DNA of 64,000 nucleotides from Panulirus ornatus (GCF_036320965.1 NC_092225.1:76457435-76521434); one strand, 5' to 3'; counted from the stretch's first letter, positions 46,604 to 58,200 are shown. Numbers and translations are program-made. Notes: generated by a model not told the origin, from the letters alone.

Positions 46604-47899
46604 TTTTTATTTTTTATTATACGTTGTCGCTGTTTCCCGCATTTGCGAGGTAGCGCAAGGAAACAGACGAAAGAAATGGCCCAACCCCCCCCCATACACA
46701 TGTATATACATACGTCCACACACGCAAATATACATACCTACACAGCTTTCCATGGTTTACCCCAGACGCTTCACATGCCTTGATTCAATCCACTGACAGC
46801 ACGTCAACCCCGGTATACCACATCGCTCCAATTCACTCTATTCCTTGCCCTCCTTTCACCCTCCTGCATGTTCAGGCCCCGATCACACAAAATCTCTCAC
46901 TCCATCTTTCCACCTCCAATTTGGTCTCCCTCTTCTCCTCGTTCCCTCCACCTCCGACACATATATCCTCTTGGTCAATCTTTCCTCACTCATTCTCTCC
47001 ATGTGCCCAAACCACTTCAAAACACCCTCTTCTGCTCTCTCAACCACGCTCTTTTTGTTTCCACACATCTCTCTTACCCTTACGTTACTCACTCGATCAA
47101 ACCACCTCACACCACATATTGTCCTCAAACATCTCATTTCCAGCACATCCATCCTCCTGCGCACAACTCTATCCATAGCCCACGCCTCGCAACCATACAA
47201 CATTGTTGTAACCACTATTCCTTCAAACATACCCATTTTTGCTTTCCGAGATAATGTTCTCGACTTCCACACATTCTTCAAGGCTCCCAGAATTTTTGCC
47301 CCCTCCCCCACCCTATGATCCACTTCCGATTCCATGGTTCCATCCGCTGCCAGATCCACTCCCAGATATCTAAAACACTTCACTTCCTCCAGTTTTTCTC
47401 CATTCAAACTCACCTCCCAATTGACTTGACCCTCAACCCTACTGTACCTAATAACCTTGCTCTTATTCACATTTACTCTTAACTTTCTTCTTCCACACAC
47501 TTTACCAAACTCAGTCACCAGCTTCTGCAGTTTCTCACATGAATCAGCCACCAGCGCTGTATCATCAGCGAACAACAACTGACTCACTTCCCAAGCTCTC
47601 TCATCCCCAACAGACTTCATACTTGCCCCTCTTTCCAAAACTCTTGCATTTACCTCCCTAACAACCCCATCCATAAACAAATTAAACAACCATGGAGACA
47701 TCACACGCCCCTGCCGCAAACCTACATTCACTGAGAACCAATCACTTTCCTCTCTTCCTACACGTACACATGCCTTACATCCTCGATAAAAACTTTTCAC
47801 TGCTTCTAACAACTTTCCTCCCACACCATATATTCTTAATACCTTCCACAGAGCATCTCTATCAACTCTATCATATGCCTTCTCCAGATCCATAAATGC
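46604..47899 (-). mobile_element. Young LINE-A copy with target-site duplication, 1.3 kb
   Basis: T-rich tail, tail hairpin (46624-46652), short 3' UTR and RT open from 47893 (MDLEKAYDRVDRD) through LRQGRVMSPWLF and LLFADDTALVAD to 46883. Two bases are missing near 46894 (ctttttcact became ctctcact), which moves the C-terminal end out of frame. It is 5'-truncated at the FMDLEKAYD codons and bounded by TTCTTTGAAT. Confidence 0.92.
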
Positions 47900-47909
47900 T
47901 TCTTTGAAT
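47900..47909 (+). repeat. Target-site duplication, right copy (TTCTTTGAAT)
   Basis: Matches 46594-46603. Confidence 0.75.
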
Positions 47910-49511
47910 GTGAAATATAAAATAACGAGCCAATATCATTATAATTAAAAAATTCTGTTCTTTTGACTAAAGTCACTGTCACATGCAAAAATTCCAGGTT
48001 GCTTATATTCAATACCTGCTGAGAGAATATAAGAAACCCTACAGATATTAAGATCTCTGGAAAAAATATTTACTGGAAGAACAATCAGGCTCTCATTCTT
48101 TGTCAGCTAGAGATACCCAAGTCTCTTCATGCTAGCTAGACACTGCAGTGGACTGCACAGCCAAATAAAAAGGCCAACTAGCATTACATACTAACACAGT
48201 TACTCATATTGACAGATCAACAGTAGGTAGCTCATAATGAATTATGAATATACATATTACCTCTCTCAAAACTAATCATAGGATAGCATAAGCACCAATT
48301 CAGCCTTTTCTTTCAATTGCATCAAGACAGAGAAAACATAATGCAATTGGACTGGTGATGTGTATCATCAGTTTAACCTTTACATCCTGAGTAATGTTTC
48401 CTCAATGACACTGTCTTCTGAATCTAGTATATAAAGTGAAGGTATAATAGCTTAACCACATGGTAAACTCCCTTATCTCTCAAAGTGGCCTTTGAATATG
48501 AAAACTAACATAACATTAGTTGTAGAGTTTTTGAACATATAAAAACTACAGCAACATTTCTCAAGGCTTTAACCAGCATAAAATGAAGGTCATAGTAGTC
48601 ACTATATGAAAATCCAGCTACAAAGCTGCTACTCTGTTACCTTAAAATATATGCTTGGAGTTACAACTTTAATTTACACAGCAATAGGTGACTTAACATT
48701 TTGATACAATGAAATGTCAAAGGATCACATACGAAGTTTCTAAGTTGCTTGGATAGTGTGATGTTTTGTACAAGCACAGCTGCTATCTGTATACAGCTAT
48801 GGTTTTGTTTATTTTCATAATGATGACCTTTACTACCTTCACAAAATATCATCATGGACAGACAAACTGGTCCCATTTGTACACATCCAGTTTTAGATTT
48901 CATGTATGATATACAGAAACAAGAGTAGTCTAATCATCCACAATATAGTCAACAGTTTAATAAAACCACATACTTTCACCAGGTTTAGTAAATTTTTTGA
49001 CCAATGACACATAATGCTTCATCTAGAATCTGACAGATATGAAATTTCAGCAGTGCAAAATACTGCATGCTTGCTCACACCCCAACTCAGCCTGAATGTA
49101 AGGGGAGATACCTTCCAGACCTGTCTGACTTGATGCTCCGGGAACACACCCTCAAAGTAGAGCAAGACTTGTTCCATCTATACCCTAACCAAGAAATGTG
49201 AAAACCTCTTTTTGATGACACATATAGTATCATCAGCCAACAAAGAGCAATTCTAGCGACCAGCATTTGGGTCACAGCTTAAATAAATTAAGAATCACTG
49301 GTGTATATCATACTCAGTCGACTCATATCACTTCTTTTCTTAAAAAGAAACTTTAGGGCAAATGTTAAACATGATTAACTAAATATATTCCCTTTTGTTG
49401 AAAATACTTGTCTTGAATCCAATTTAGCATAAAAGGCGTCTAACTTATTAACATCCTTTATCACAGCTTTGTCAAAGAACCCCAGGACCCATTCTTCAGG
49501 GATTCCCACAG
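47910..49511. other. Unannotated sequence
   Basis: No gene or repeat recognised. Two short antisense open frames (48661-48903 and 49087-49275) have no recognisable features. Confidence 0.5.
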
Positions 49512-49770
49512 TTAATTCATGGCTACATTACGATCAGTAACAAGTAGAGGACGTACTCCTTTGGACCAAGGAGTTCGAAAAGATTTTCCCTTAGGCAATA
49601 CAGGCTCACTAATGTCTTTCCTCGTCTGTGTGTCGTAATGATCCTTCATTACAATAGGACCCAAGCCAAGCCTCTCCTGCTTTTTAGATCTTATTTTTTT
49701 CAACAGTCACCATGCATATCGAGAGTTCATCCTCTTTCTTGGAATTTTTGACAGATTCAAGCAGGGATTT
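49512..49770 (-). pseudogene. Open minus-strand stretch, unidentified
   Basis: Two overlapping minus frames meet at an A6 run (near 49696): RKSLLESVKNSKKEDELSIC upstream and RSKKQERLGLGPIVMKDHYD downstream, the latter ending at the stop at 49512. The charged, non-repetitive composition looks protein-like and a one-base slip would join them, so it may be a broken gene or a last exon. Family not recognised. Confidence 0.3.
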
Positions 49771-50149
49771 CCTTCACTGGTCCTTAATTAAACTGACAAG
49801 CTACTTTCAAGGGTTTGATCTGTTTACCTTTTCTCGGTCAACTGCCTGAAACATGGTATAATGAAAGACTTTGTGTCATTTTAATAATACTTATTCTCAT
49901 TTTCCTTTGACATTTGAAAAAGCTGCACATGGAAAAGTATTATGGTAAAAGCGAGTTTTGACTGTTTACCCTCTTTTTTCTACTGAATTTATCAGTCGCC
50001 TCACTCACTGATGTATCCATTTAGCATTCTGTTTTAGAGAACTTGTAGTCCCTTGGACTTATTCATGGACGTGTTGGTTTCAGATTCAGACGCCCTCCTT
50101 CCTACGGTATTTAACCTCTTACCGTTAGACTTGTAATGGCCCGCTGTCG

Positions 50150-50290
50150 CTCTACAGTGTCGCCTTACTGACGGCACCTTGATTTGGTGGCAGGTCATGG
50201 CATGCGACCTCACATGACCTATCTAAACTATCGATCTATCTATATCTCTGACGTCTGTTTCCTTTGGGGACTCCTTGAAAGGGATGGCCA
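50150..50290 (-). mobile_element. LINE-B 3' end fragment
   Basis: Antisense reads to an agagatatagatagatcgatag end, like the GATA-type 3' ends at 29365-29385 and 31437-31455; the preceding bases match the same terminal coding region (EVRDID-like). Confidence 0.45.
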
Positions 50291-50649
50291 CGACAAAAGA
50301 GTCAGAGTCCCAGAGAAAGGAGTTTGGTGGCCCAACCTACGGCTGCACTTGTAGTATCACTCAATGACACCCATACTTGATCTTCGGTGGTGTAGGTCAA
50401 AACCACCGCTAAAATAATTCCATTGAATAGATGATCTGATCCTTTTCATATGGGCCGCTCTTTTAGGACGTAACCTCTGTCCAACAGAGCTGAGAGTGGT
50501 CAGAGTTTGCGACATTGGCTGCGACTTCATCTCCAATGGGAATAACTTCTCCCAAAGTGCCTTCATGACCTGATCTTCCTGCTTCTTATATACCCAGGAC
50601 ATCAGTAGGAAGGGAGTCAGGCAGCCTTGGCCATGTAACTCATGAGTGA

Positions 50650-51140
50650 ATGCGTACTAAAAGCGCTTCCTCCAGCAGTAGAAATCCCAACGTGACATTT
50701 CATCATCCTGGCAGGTCTTGTTGTGCCTCATCTCCGATGTCCACCTTGCGCAGGACTCGAATGGGACATCATCTCTGCTCATCACGATCAGCAGCTGATG
50801 ACTGCCAAAGACTATGACTGCAGGTGACCTACGGCCACGCCCGCGGCACTCCTACCATCCAAGCATAAGCCAGCAGCCGCCGCGCTCTCCACGAGCCCCC
50901 TTACTCGCCACATCCATCTCCTACTAGAGCTCCAGGTAGATTTGGCATTACGCATGGCTCCCACGTGTTCCTGCTTCATCTCGCATACTTCCCAGCATCA
51001 CGGAACCCCCGCCAAGCTTGTCTCTTCATAATCAACCTACCTCACGATCTTTCCTTCATTACCATAATCCTGTACAACCAGTACCTCATTTGTGCCTGAG
51101 CTATTTCACCTTATGAACCTTAACCAATAAAGCATTGTTG
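50650..51140 (+). other. GC-rich segment ending in AATAAA and (GTT)n
   Basis: Much richer in C and G than its surroundings. It ends aaccaataaagcattgttgttgttg. No long open frame (interrupted by several stops). It could be the 3' part of a retrotransposed transcript or an element end; not identified. Confidence 0.35.
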
Positions 51141-51406
51141 TTGTTGATTGTATTTATGCCCCGCCCAGGTATGCCATTCCACAAACCTGTAAGAGCACCC
51201 ACTAAATGTTTTATTTTTGTATTTTTTACGAGGTATAGATTTAAAAAATCAAGGAAAAGTCGCTCCAAAATAAAACACCTATTTATCATGTGGGTTAAAT
51301 AATGATACTGCTTGCATTTTATTTATCTTAAAATGTTTTGAATAGCACTCAGCAGTGTTACATTACCTGTAAACGAAATGCATAGATATATAAACAGAAG
51401 GCTTAC

Positions 51407-51560
51407 CTCTCTCTTTCATTTTTTTGTCATATTCAAAACGAAGTGCTTTCATGCACTTCACAGAGGATTCCATCATTATTTCTACAATAGCTGAAAATGT
51501 TTTGAACATTTCACTAAAAGTATGAAAATAGGTATGTTCCAGCAACAGATTTAAGTCCAT
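51407..51560 (-). CDS. Candidate first coding exon, unidentified protein
   Basis: On the - strand an ATG (51558-51560) opens 51 codons (MDLNLLLEHTYFHTFSEMFK and on to YDKKMKER) that end in phase 1 at a consensus donor GTAAGC (51406-51401). The peptide is helical in character, non-repetitive and not a transposon domain I know. No second exon could be matched with confidence; the open stretch at 49512-49770 is a possible downstream part. I do not recognise the protein. Confidence 0.35.
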
Positions 51561-52214
51561 TTTCTAAAGATCAGAGAAAATGGTGCTGCCAGCAACAACA
51601 ACGTTTGAACAAGATTGTAGTGACTGCACACGATAGTAGTGTTATGTGTAGTTAACGACGAGGAAAATACATAAAGACGGTATATATGAACTAGAAGCAG
51701 AAGAACAACAACCAGAAACATACAAGTGAGTACAGTATGCTACTCGAGGTAAAAGCTCATCTTCGATACAGTTGACAGCCCCAGAGTAAATTATCATTCG
51801 ACTGATTATTAATAGTGACTCGTCCTGAAAATAGCTTTTTGACTCGCGGTGCCGACAGTTGGTCATAATTGCATGACACCATTATATCTATTCATCAAAA
51901 TAACCTCGACTTTCAATATATGCTGACCATTCACCATCATTGGATAAAACACTATTTTGCCGACTAGTAGACCTGTGGGTCAGATGTTGTTTGCGTCTCT
52001 AAACAACGAATTATAGTATTGAATGTCATAATTAAACTATATGCACAGTTTTATAACTAATGGAGTAATGTGCAACAAGGATATTTATATATGTATATCG
52101 AAAACTGGTGGAGTTTGTGGTAATATGAAAAAAGTGCTGCTTTTTTTTGTATTTCAGCACAGATAGCATAGAGAAACTAAAGGCTCTAATTTAAGGCCAT
52201 CGCATTAATAGTAT
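51561..52214. other. Unannotated sequence
   Basis: If the minus-strand exon at 51407-51560 is real, its promoter would lie here. No clear core promoter motif seen. Confidence 0.4.
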
Positions 52215-52592
52215 TTATTTATAATTGCCGTTTCCAGCCTTCATGAGGTAGCACCAGGAAACAGATGAAGAAAGACCCATCCACTCATATACATACACGC
52301 ACATACACGTACATATACATACATATACATATACGATTCATACTTGCTCACCTTCGTCCACTCCCAGCACCACTCTGCCCCACAGGAAACAGCATCACCA
52401 CCCCCTGCATCAGTGAGGTAGCGCCAGGAAACAAGTGAAAAAGGTCACATCCACTCTCATTCTCTGTCATGTTTAATGCACCGAAACCACAGCTCCATAT
52501 CTACATCCAGGCCCCTCAGACATTTCCATGGTTTACCCAGACATTTCATATACCGTGGGTCAAGCCATTGACAGCACATCAACCATGGTTTT
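52215..52592 (-). mobile_element. Old LINE-A long 3' UTR fragment
   Basis: Antisense of the long 3' UTR: tail-hairpin half (gaggtagcaccaggaaacag), TATG-rich stretch, second hairpin module (gtgaggtagcgccaggaaac), and the ccatggtttaccc and gacagcacatcaacc blocks to 52588. No coding part remains. Confidence 0.75.
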
Positions 52593-52593
52593 T

Positions 52594-52703
52594 AATTCTC
52601 CAAAAGAAGGAACAGAAAAAGGAAGCCAGGTGAGGATATTTCCTCCAAGGCTCAGTCCTCTGTTCTTAACGCTACTTCACTAATGCGGGAAATGGTATGT
52701 ATG
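52594..52703 (+). repeat. S2 SINE-like repeat, 5'-truncated
   Basis: Sense-strand 3' half of S2 (tctccaaaagaaggaacag through gctacttcactaatgcgggaaatgg), tail on the right. Faces the next S2 copy tail to tail. Confidence 0.7.
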
Positions 52704-52722
52704 AAAATTTTTTTTCTTACTT

Positions 52723-52879
52723 ATGTGCCATTTCCCACGTTAAGAACAGAGGACTGAGCCTTAGAGGTTCTATTTTTTTTTTTACTTGGCTCCCTTCTCT
52801 GTTCTTTTTTTTTTTTTTTGAAAAGTAAGAACGGGAGGGGAGGATTTCCAGCCCACTGCTCCCTCCCCTATACTGAGGG

Positions 52880-52883
<4 letters not shown>
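52723..52883 (-). repeat. S2 SINE-like repeat with internal deletions
   Basis: Minus-oriented S2: left end gtgccatttcccacgttaagaacag (the bases between the hairpin halves are deleted), a T-rich interruption at 52770-52820, and the right end ccagcccactgctccc...actgaggga. Confidence 0.65.

Positions 52884-52944
<61 letters not shown>
52883..52944. repeat. (TA)n microsatellite
   Basis: TA tract between the head of S2 and a LINE-A tail. Confidence 0.95.
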
Positions 52945-52949
52945 TTTTA

Positions 52950-53116
52950 TTATACTTTGTTGCTGTCTCCCGCATTAGTGAGGTAGCGCAAGGAAACCTA
53001 CTAAAGAATGGCCCAACCCACCCACATACATATGCATATACGTACATGTCCACACACGCACATATACCTACCTATGCATCTCAACATATACATATATATA
53101 TAAACACAGACACTCA

Positions 53117-53119
<3 letters not shown>
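52950..53119 (-). mobile_element. Old LINE-A 3' UTR tail fragment
   Basis: Tail hairpin (gttgctgtctcccgcattagtgaggtagcg region, 52959-52988), the ggcccaaccca block and the TATG-rich stretch to cactcactcata, then (TA)n. No coding part. Confidence 0.8.

Positions 53120-53191
<72 letters not shown>
53120..53191. repeat. (TA)n microsatellite
   Basis: Left border of the three-copy LINE-A array. Confidence 0.95.
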
Positions 53192-53198
<7 letters not shown>

Positions 53199-53221
53199 CA
53201 TAAATATTTTTATATTATTTT

Positions 53222-54692
53222 TTTATTATACTTTGTCGCTGTCTCCCGCGTTTGCGAGGTAGCGCAAGGAAACAGACGAAAGAAATGGCCCAACCCCCCC
53301 ATACACATGTATATACATACGTCCACACACGCAAATATACATACCTACACAGCTTTCCATGGTTTACCCCAGACGCTTCACATGCCTTGATTTAATCCAC
53401 TGACAGCACGTCAACCCCGGTATACCACATCGACCCAATTCACTCTATTCCTTGCCCTCCTTTCACCCTCCTGCATGTTCAGGCCCCGATCACACAAAAT
53501 CTTTTTCACTCCATCTTTCCACCTCCAATTTGGTCTCCCTCTTCTCCTCGTTCCCTCCACCTCCGATACATATATCCTCTTGGTCAATCTTTCCTCACTC
53601 ATTCTCTCCATGTGCCCAAACCACTTCAAAACACCCTCTTCTGCTCTCTCAACCACGCTCTTTTTATTTCCACACATCTCTCTTACCCTTACGTTACTCA
53701 CTCGATCAAACCACCTCACACCACACATTGTCCTCAAACATCTCATTTCCAGCACATCCATCCTCCTGCGCAAAACTCTATCCATAGCCCACGCCTCGCA
53801 ACCATACAACATTGTTGGAACCACTATTCCTTCAAACATACCCATTTTTGCTTTCCGAGATAATGTTCTCGACTTCCACACATTCTTCAAGACTCCCAGA
53901 ATTTTCGCCCCCTCCCCCACCCTATGATCCACTTCCGCTTCCATGGTTCCATCCGCTGCCAGATCCACTCCCAGATATCTAAAACACTTCACTTCCTCCA
54001 GTTTTTCTCCATTCAAACTCACCTCCCTATTGACTTGACCCTCAACCCTACTGTACCTAATAACCTTGCTCTTATTCGCATTTACTCTTAACTTTCTTCT
54101 TCCACACACTTTACCAAACTCAGTCACCAGCTTCTGCAGTTTCTCACATGAATCAGCCACCAGCACTGTATCATCAGCGAACAACAACTGACTCACTTCC
54201 CAAGCTCTCTCATCCCCAACAGACTTCATACTTGCCCCTCTTTCCAAAACTCTTGCATTTACCTCCCTAACAACCCCATCCATAAACAAATTAAACAACC
54301 ATGGAGACATCACACACCCCTGCCGCAAACCTACATTCACTGAGAACCAATCACTTTCCTCTCTTCCTACACGTACACATGCCTTACATCCTCGATAAAA
54401 ACTTTTCACTACTTCTAACAACTTGCCTCCCACAACATATATTCTTAGTACCTTCCACAGAGCATCTCTATCAATTCTATCATATGCCTTCTCCAGATCC
54501 ATAAAAGCTACATACAAATCCATTTGCTTTTCTAAGTATTTCTCACATACATTCTTCAAAGCAAACACCTGATCCACACATCCTCTACCACTTCTGAAAC
54601 CACACTGCTCTTCCCCAATCTGATGCTCTGTACATGCCTTCACCCTCTCAATCAATACCCTCCCATATAATTTACCAGGAATACTCAACAAA
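53222..54692 (-). mobile_element. Young LINE-A copy, first unit of a head-to-tail array, RT ORF open
   Basis: Tail hairpin near 53237-53264, short 3' UTR, then RT uninterrupted from LLSIPGKLYGRVLIERV (54690) through LEKAYDRIDRDALW, LRQGCVMSPWLF and LLFADDTVLVAD to the stop at 53411. The truncated 5' end abuts the (TTA)n tail of the next copy, so the frame reads on into that copy's 3' UTR up to 54820; that leader (MRVWTCAYTC...) is not native protein. Confidence 0.92.
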
Positions 54693-57437
54693 CTTTTTAT
54701 TATTATTATTATACTTTGTCGCTGTCTCCCGCGTTTGCGAGGTAGCGCAAGGAAACAGACGAAAGAAATGGCCCAACCCCCCCCCCATACACATGTATAT
54801 GCACACGTCCACACACGCAAATATACATACCTACACAGCTTTCCATGGCTTACCCCAGATGCTTCACATGCCTTGATTCAATCCACTGGCAGCACGTCAA
54901 CCCCGGTATACCACATCGCTCCAATTCACTCTATTCCTTGCCCTCCTTTCACCCTCCTGCATGTTCAGGCCCCGATCACACAAAATCTTTTTCACTCCAT
55001 CTTTCCACCTCCAATTTGGTCTCCCTCTTCTCCTTGTTCCCTCCACCTCCGACACATATATCCTCTTGGTCAATCTTTCCTCACTCATCCTCTCCATGTG
55101 CCCAAACCACTTCAAAACACCCTCTTCTGCTCTCTCAACCACGCTCTTTTTATTTCCACACATCTCTCTTACCCTTACGTTACTCACTCGATCAAACCAC
55201 CTCACACCACACATTGTCCTCAAACATCTCATTTCCAGCACATCCATCCTCCTGCGCACAACTCTATCCATAGCCCACGCCTCGCAACCATACAACATTG
55301 TTGGAACCACTATTCCTTCAAACATACCCATTTTTGCTTTCCGAGATAATGTTCTCGACTTCCACACATTCTTCAAGGCCCCCAGAATTTTCGCCCCCTC
55401 CCCCACCCTATGATCCACTTCCGCTTCCATGGTTCCATCCGCTGCCAGATCCACTCCCAGATATCTAAAACACTTCACTTCCTCCAGTTTTTCTCCATTC
55501 AAACTCACCTCCCAATTGACTTGACCCTCAACCCTACTGTACCTAATAACCTTGCTCTTATTCACATTTACTCTTAACTTTCTTTTTCCACACACTTTAC
55601 CAAACTCAGTCACCAGCTTCTGCAGTTTCTTACATGAATCAGCCACCAGCGCTGTATCATCAGCGAACAACAACTGACTCACTTCCCAAGCTCTCTCATC
55701 CCCAACAGACTTCATACTTGCCCCTCTTTCCAAAACTCTTGCATTTACCTCCCTAACAACCCCATCCATAAACAAATTAAACAACCATGGAGACATCACA
55801 CATCCCTGCCGCAAACCTACATTCACTGAGAACCAATCACTTTCCTCCCTTCCTACACGTACACATGCCTTACATCCTCGATAAAAACTTTTCACTGCTT
55901 CTAACAACTTTCCTCCCACACCATATATTCTTAATACCTTCCACAGAGCATCTCTATCAACTCTATCATATGCCTTCTCCAGATCCATAAATGCTACATA
56001 CAAATCCATTTGCTTTTCTAAGTATTTCTCACATACATTCTTCAAAGCAAACACCTGATCCACACATCCTCTACCACTTCTGAAACCACACTGCTCTTCC
56101 CCAATCTGATGCTCTGTACATGCCTTCACCCTCTCAATCAATACCCTCCCATATAATTTCCCAGGAATACTCAACAAACTTATACCTCTGTAATTTGAGC
56201 ACTCACTCTTATCCCCTTTGCCTTTGTACAATGGCACGATGCACGCATTCCGCCAATCCTCAGGCACCTCACCATGAGTCATACATACATTAAATAACCT
56301 TACCAACCAGTCAACAATACAGTCACCCCCTTTTTTAATAAATTCCACTGCAATACCATCCAAACCTGCTGCCTTGCCGGCTTTCATCTTCCGCAAAGCT
56401 TTCACTACCTCTTCTCTGTTTACCAAATCATTTTCCCTAACCCTCTCACTTTGCACACCACCTCAACCAAAACACCCTATATCTGCCACTCTATCATCAA
56501 ACACATTCAACAAACCTTCAAAATACTCACTCCATCTCCTTCTCACATCACCACTACTTGTTATCACCTCCCCATTTGCGCCCTTCACTGAAGTTCCCAT
56601 TTGCTCCCTTGTCTTACGCACTTTATTTACCTCCTTCCAGAACATCTTTTTATTCTCCCTAAAATTTAATGATACTCTCTCACCCCAACTCTCATTTGCC
56701 CTTTTTTTCACCTCTTGCACCTTTCTCTTGACCTCCTGTCTCTTTCTTTTATACATCTCCCACTCAATTGCATTTTTTCCCTGCAAAAATCGTCCAAATG
56801 CCTCTCTCTTCTCTTTCACTAATACTCTTACTTCTTCATCCCACCACTCACTACCTTTCTAATCAACCCACCTCCCACTCTTCTCATGCCACAAGCATCT
56901 TTTGCGCAATCCATCACTGATTTCCTAAATACATCCCATTCCTCCCCCACTCCCCTTACTTCCATTGTTCTCACCTTTTTCCATTCTGTACTCAGTCTCT
57001 CCTGGTACTTCCTCACACAGGTCTCCTTCCCAAGCTCACTTACTCTCACCACCCTCTTCATCCCAACATTCACTCTTCTTTTCTGAAAACCCATACAAAT
57101 CTTCACCTTAGCCTCCACAAGATAATGATCAGACATCCCTCCAGTTGCACCTCTCAGCACATTAACATCCAAAAGTCTCTCTTTCGCACGCCTGTCAATT
57201 AACACGTAATCCAATAACGCTCTCTGGCCATCTCTCCTACTTACATAAGTATACTTATGTATATCTCGCTTTTTAAACCAGGTATTCCCAATCATCAGTC
57301 CTTTTTCAGCACATAAATCTACAAGCTCTTCACCATTTCCATTTACAACACTGAACACCCCATGTATACCAATTATTCCCTCAACTGCCACATTACTCAC
57401 CTTTGCATTCAAATCACCCATCACTATATATATTTTT
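54693..57437 (-). mobile_element. Young LINE-A copy, second unit of the array, 2.7 kb
   Basis: The longest minus-strand copy: (TTA)n tail 54693-54711, hairpin near 54719-54746, short 3' UTR, RT and most of the endonuclease. The 5' truncation is just before GDLNAKVSN (57428), next to the T-run tail of the third unit. Confidence 0.93.
54897..57428 (-). pseudogene. LINE-A endonuclease-reverse transcriptase, nearly intact
   Basis: From the right: endonuclease end MGDLNAKVSN (57428), LLDYVLIDRRAKERLLDV and SDHYLVEAKVKI (near 57130), then a one-base loss near 56858 (GGG to GG) shifting the frame after GGGLIRK. From 56819 one frame continues to the stop at 54897: FLQGKNAIEWEMYKRKRQ, KEVNKVRKTREQMGTSVKG, KALRKMKAGKAAGLDG, motif A DLEKAYDRVDR, motif B QGCVMSPWLFNLF, motif C FADDTALVAD and the basic C-terminus. 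A single TGA at about 56463-56465 replaces the CGA of the 18401 copy (C to T at a CpG). With only these two lesions it is the best template for the family consensus. Confidence 0.93.
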
Positions 57438-57773
57438 TTTTTTTTTTTTTTTTGCTTTGTCGCTGTCTCCCGCATTTGCGAGGTAGCGCAAGGAAACAGA
57501 CGAAAGAAATGGCCCAACCCACCCCCATACACATGTATATACATACGTCCACACACGCAAATATACATACCTACACAGCTTTACCCCAGACGCTTCACAT
57601 GCCTTGATTCAATCCACTGACAGCACATCAACCCCGGTATACCACATCGCTCCAATTCACTCTATTCCTTGCCCTCCTTTCACCCTCCTGCATGTTCAGG
57701 CCCCGATCACACAAAATCTTTTTCACTCCATCTTTCCACCTCCAATTTGGTCTCCCTCTTCTCCTCGTTCCCT

Positions 57774-57775
<2 letters not shown>
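57438..57775 (-). mobile_element. Young LINE-A copy, third unit of the array, 0.3 kb
   Basis: T-run tail, hairpin near 57462-57489, short 3' UTR (with about 10 bases missing at the ccatggtttac block, near 57583) and only the last part of the RT (GRPNWRWKDGVKKI codons). The 5' end runs directly into (TA)n. Confidence 0.9.

Positions 57776-57825
<50 letters not shown>
57776..57825. repeat. (TA)n microsatellite
   Basis: Right border of the LINE-A array and the tail of the older copy that follows. Confidence 0.95.
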
Positions 57826-57829
<4 letters not shown>

Positions 57830-58200
57830 TTACTTTGTCGCTGTCTCCCGCTTTAGCGAGGTAGTGCAAGGAAACAGATGAAAAAATGGCCCAACGTACC
57901 CACATACACATATATATGCATACCCATCCACACACGCAAATATACATACCTATATGTCTCAACGTATACATATATATACACACACACACAGACATATACA
58001 TATATACACATGTACATAATTCATACATCAAAACCACATAACTTCCTCCAGTTTTTCTCTATTTAAACGTACCTCCCAATTGACTTGTCTCTCAACCCTG
58101 CTGAACCTAATAACCTTGCTCTTATTCATGTTTACTCTCTTCTTCTTTCACACACTTTACTAAACTCAGTCACTAACTTCTGCAGTTTCTCACCTGAATT
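57826..58200 (-). mobile_element. Old LINE-A fragment: 3' UTR tail joined to RT middle
   Basis: Tail hairpin and TATG-rich 3' UTR to about 58020, then, after an internal deletion, antisense of the LEEVK to KLQKLV region (cttcctccagtttttctc to gcagtttctcac). Confidence 0.78.

Noticed and set aside
53411..54820. N-terminal extension MRVWTCAYTC of the open RT frame at 53411-54820
   Set aside because: Those codons lie in the 3' UTR of the neighbouring copy (54693 onward), so this is read-through across the junction, not a real N-terminus.
53475..55413. Long open frames opposite the LINE-A RT (for example MFRPRSHKIFF... proteins at 53475-53927 and 54961-55413)
   Set aside because: They recur at every young copy because the RT sequence recurs. 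They are shadows on the antisense strand, with no start context or independent conservation.
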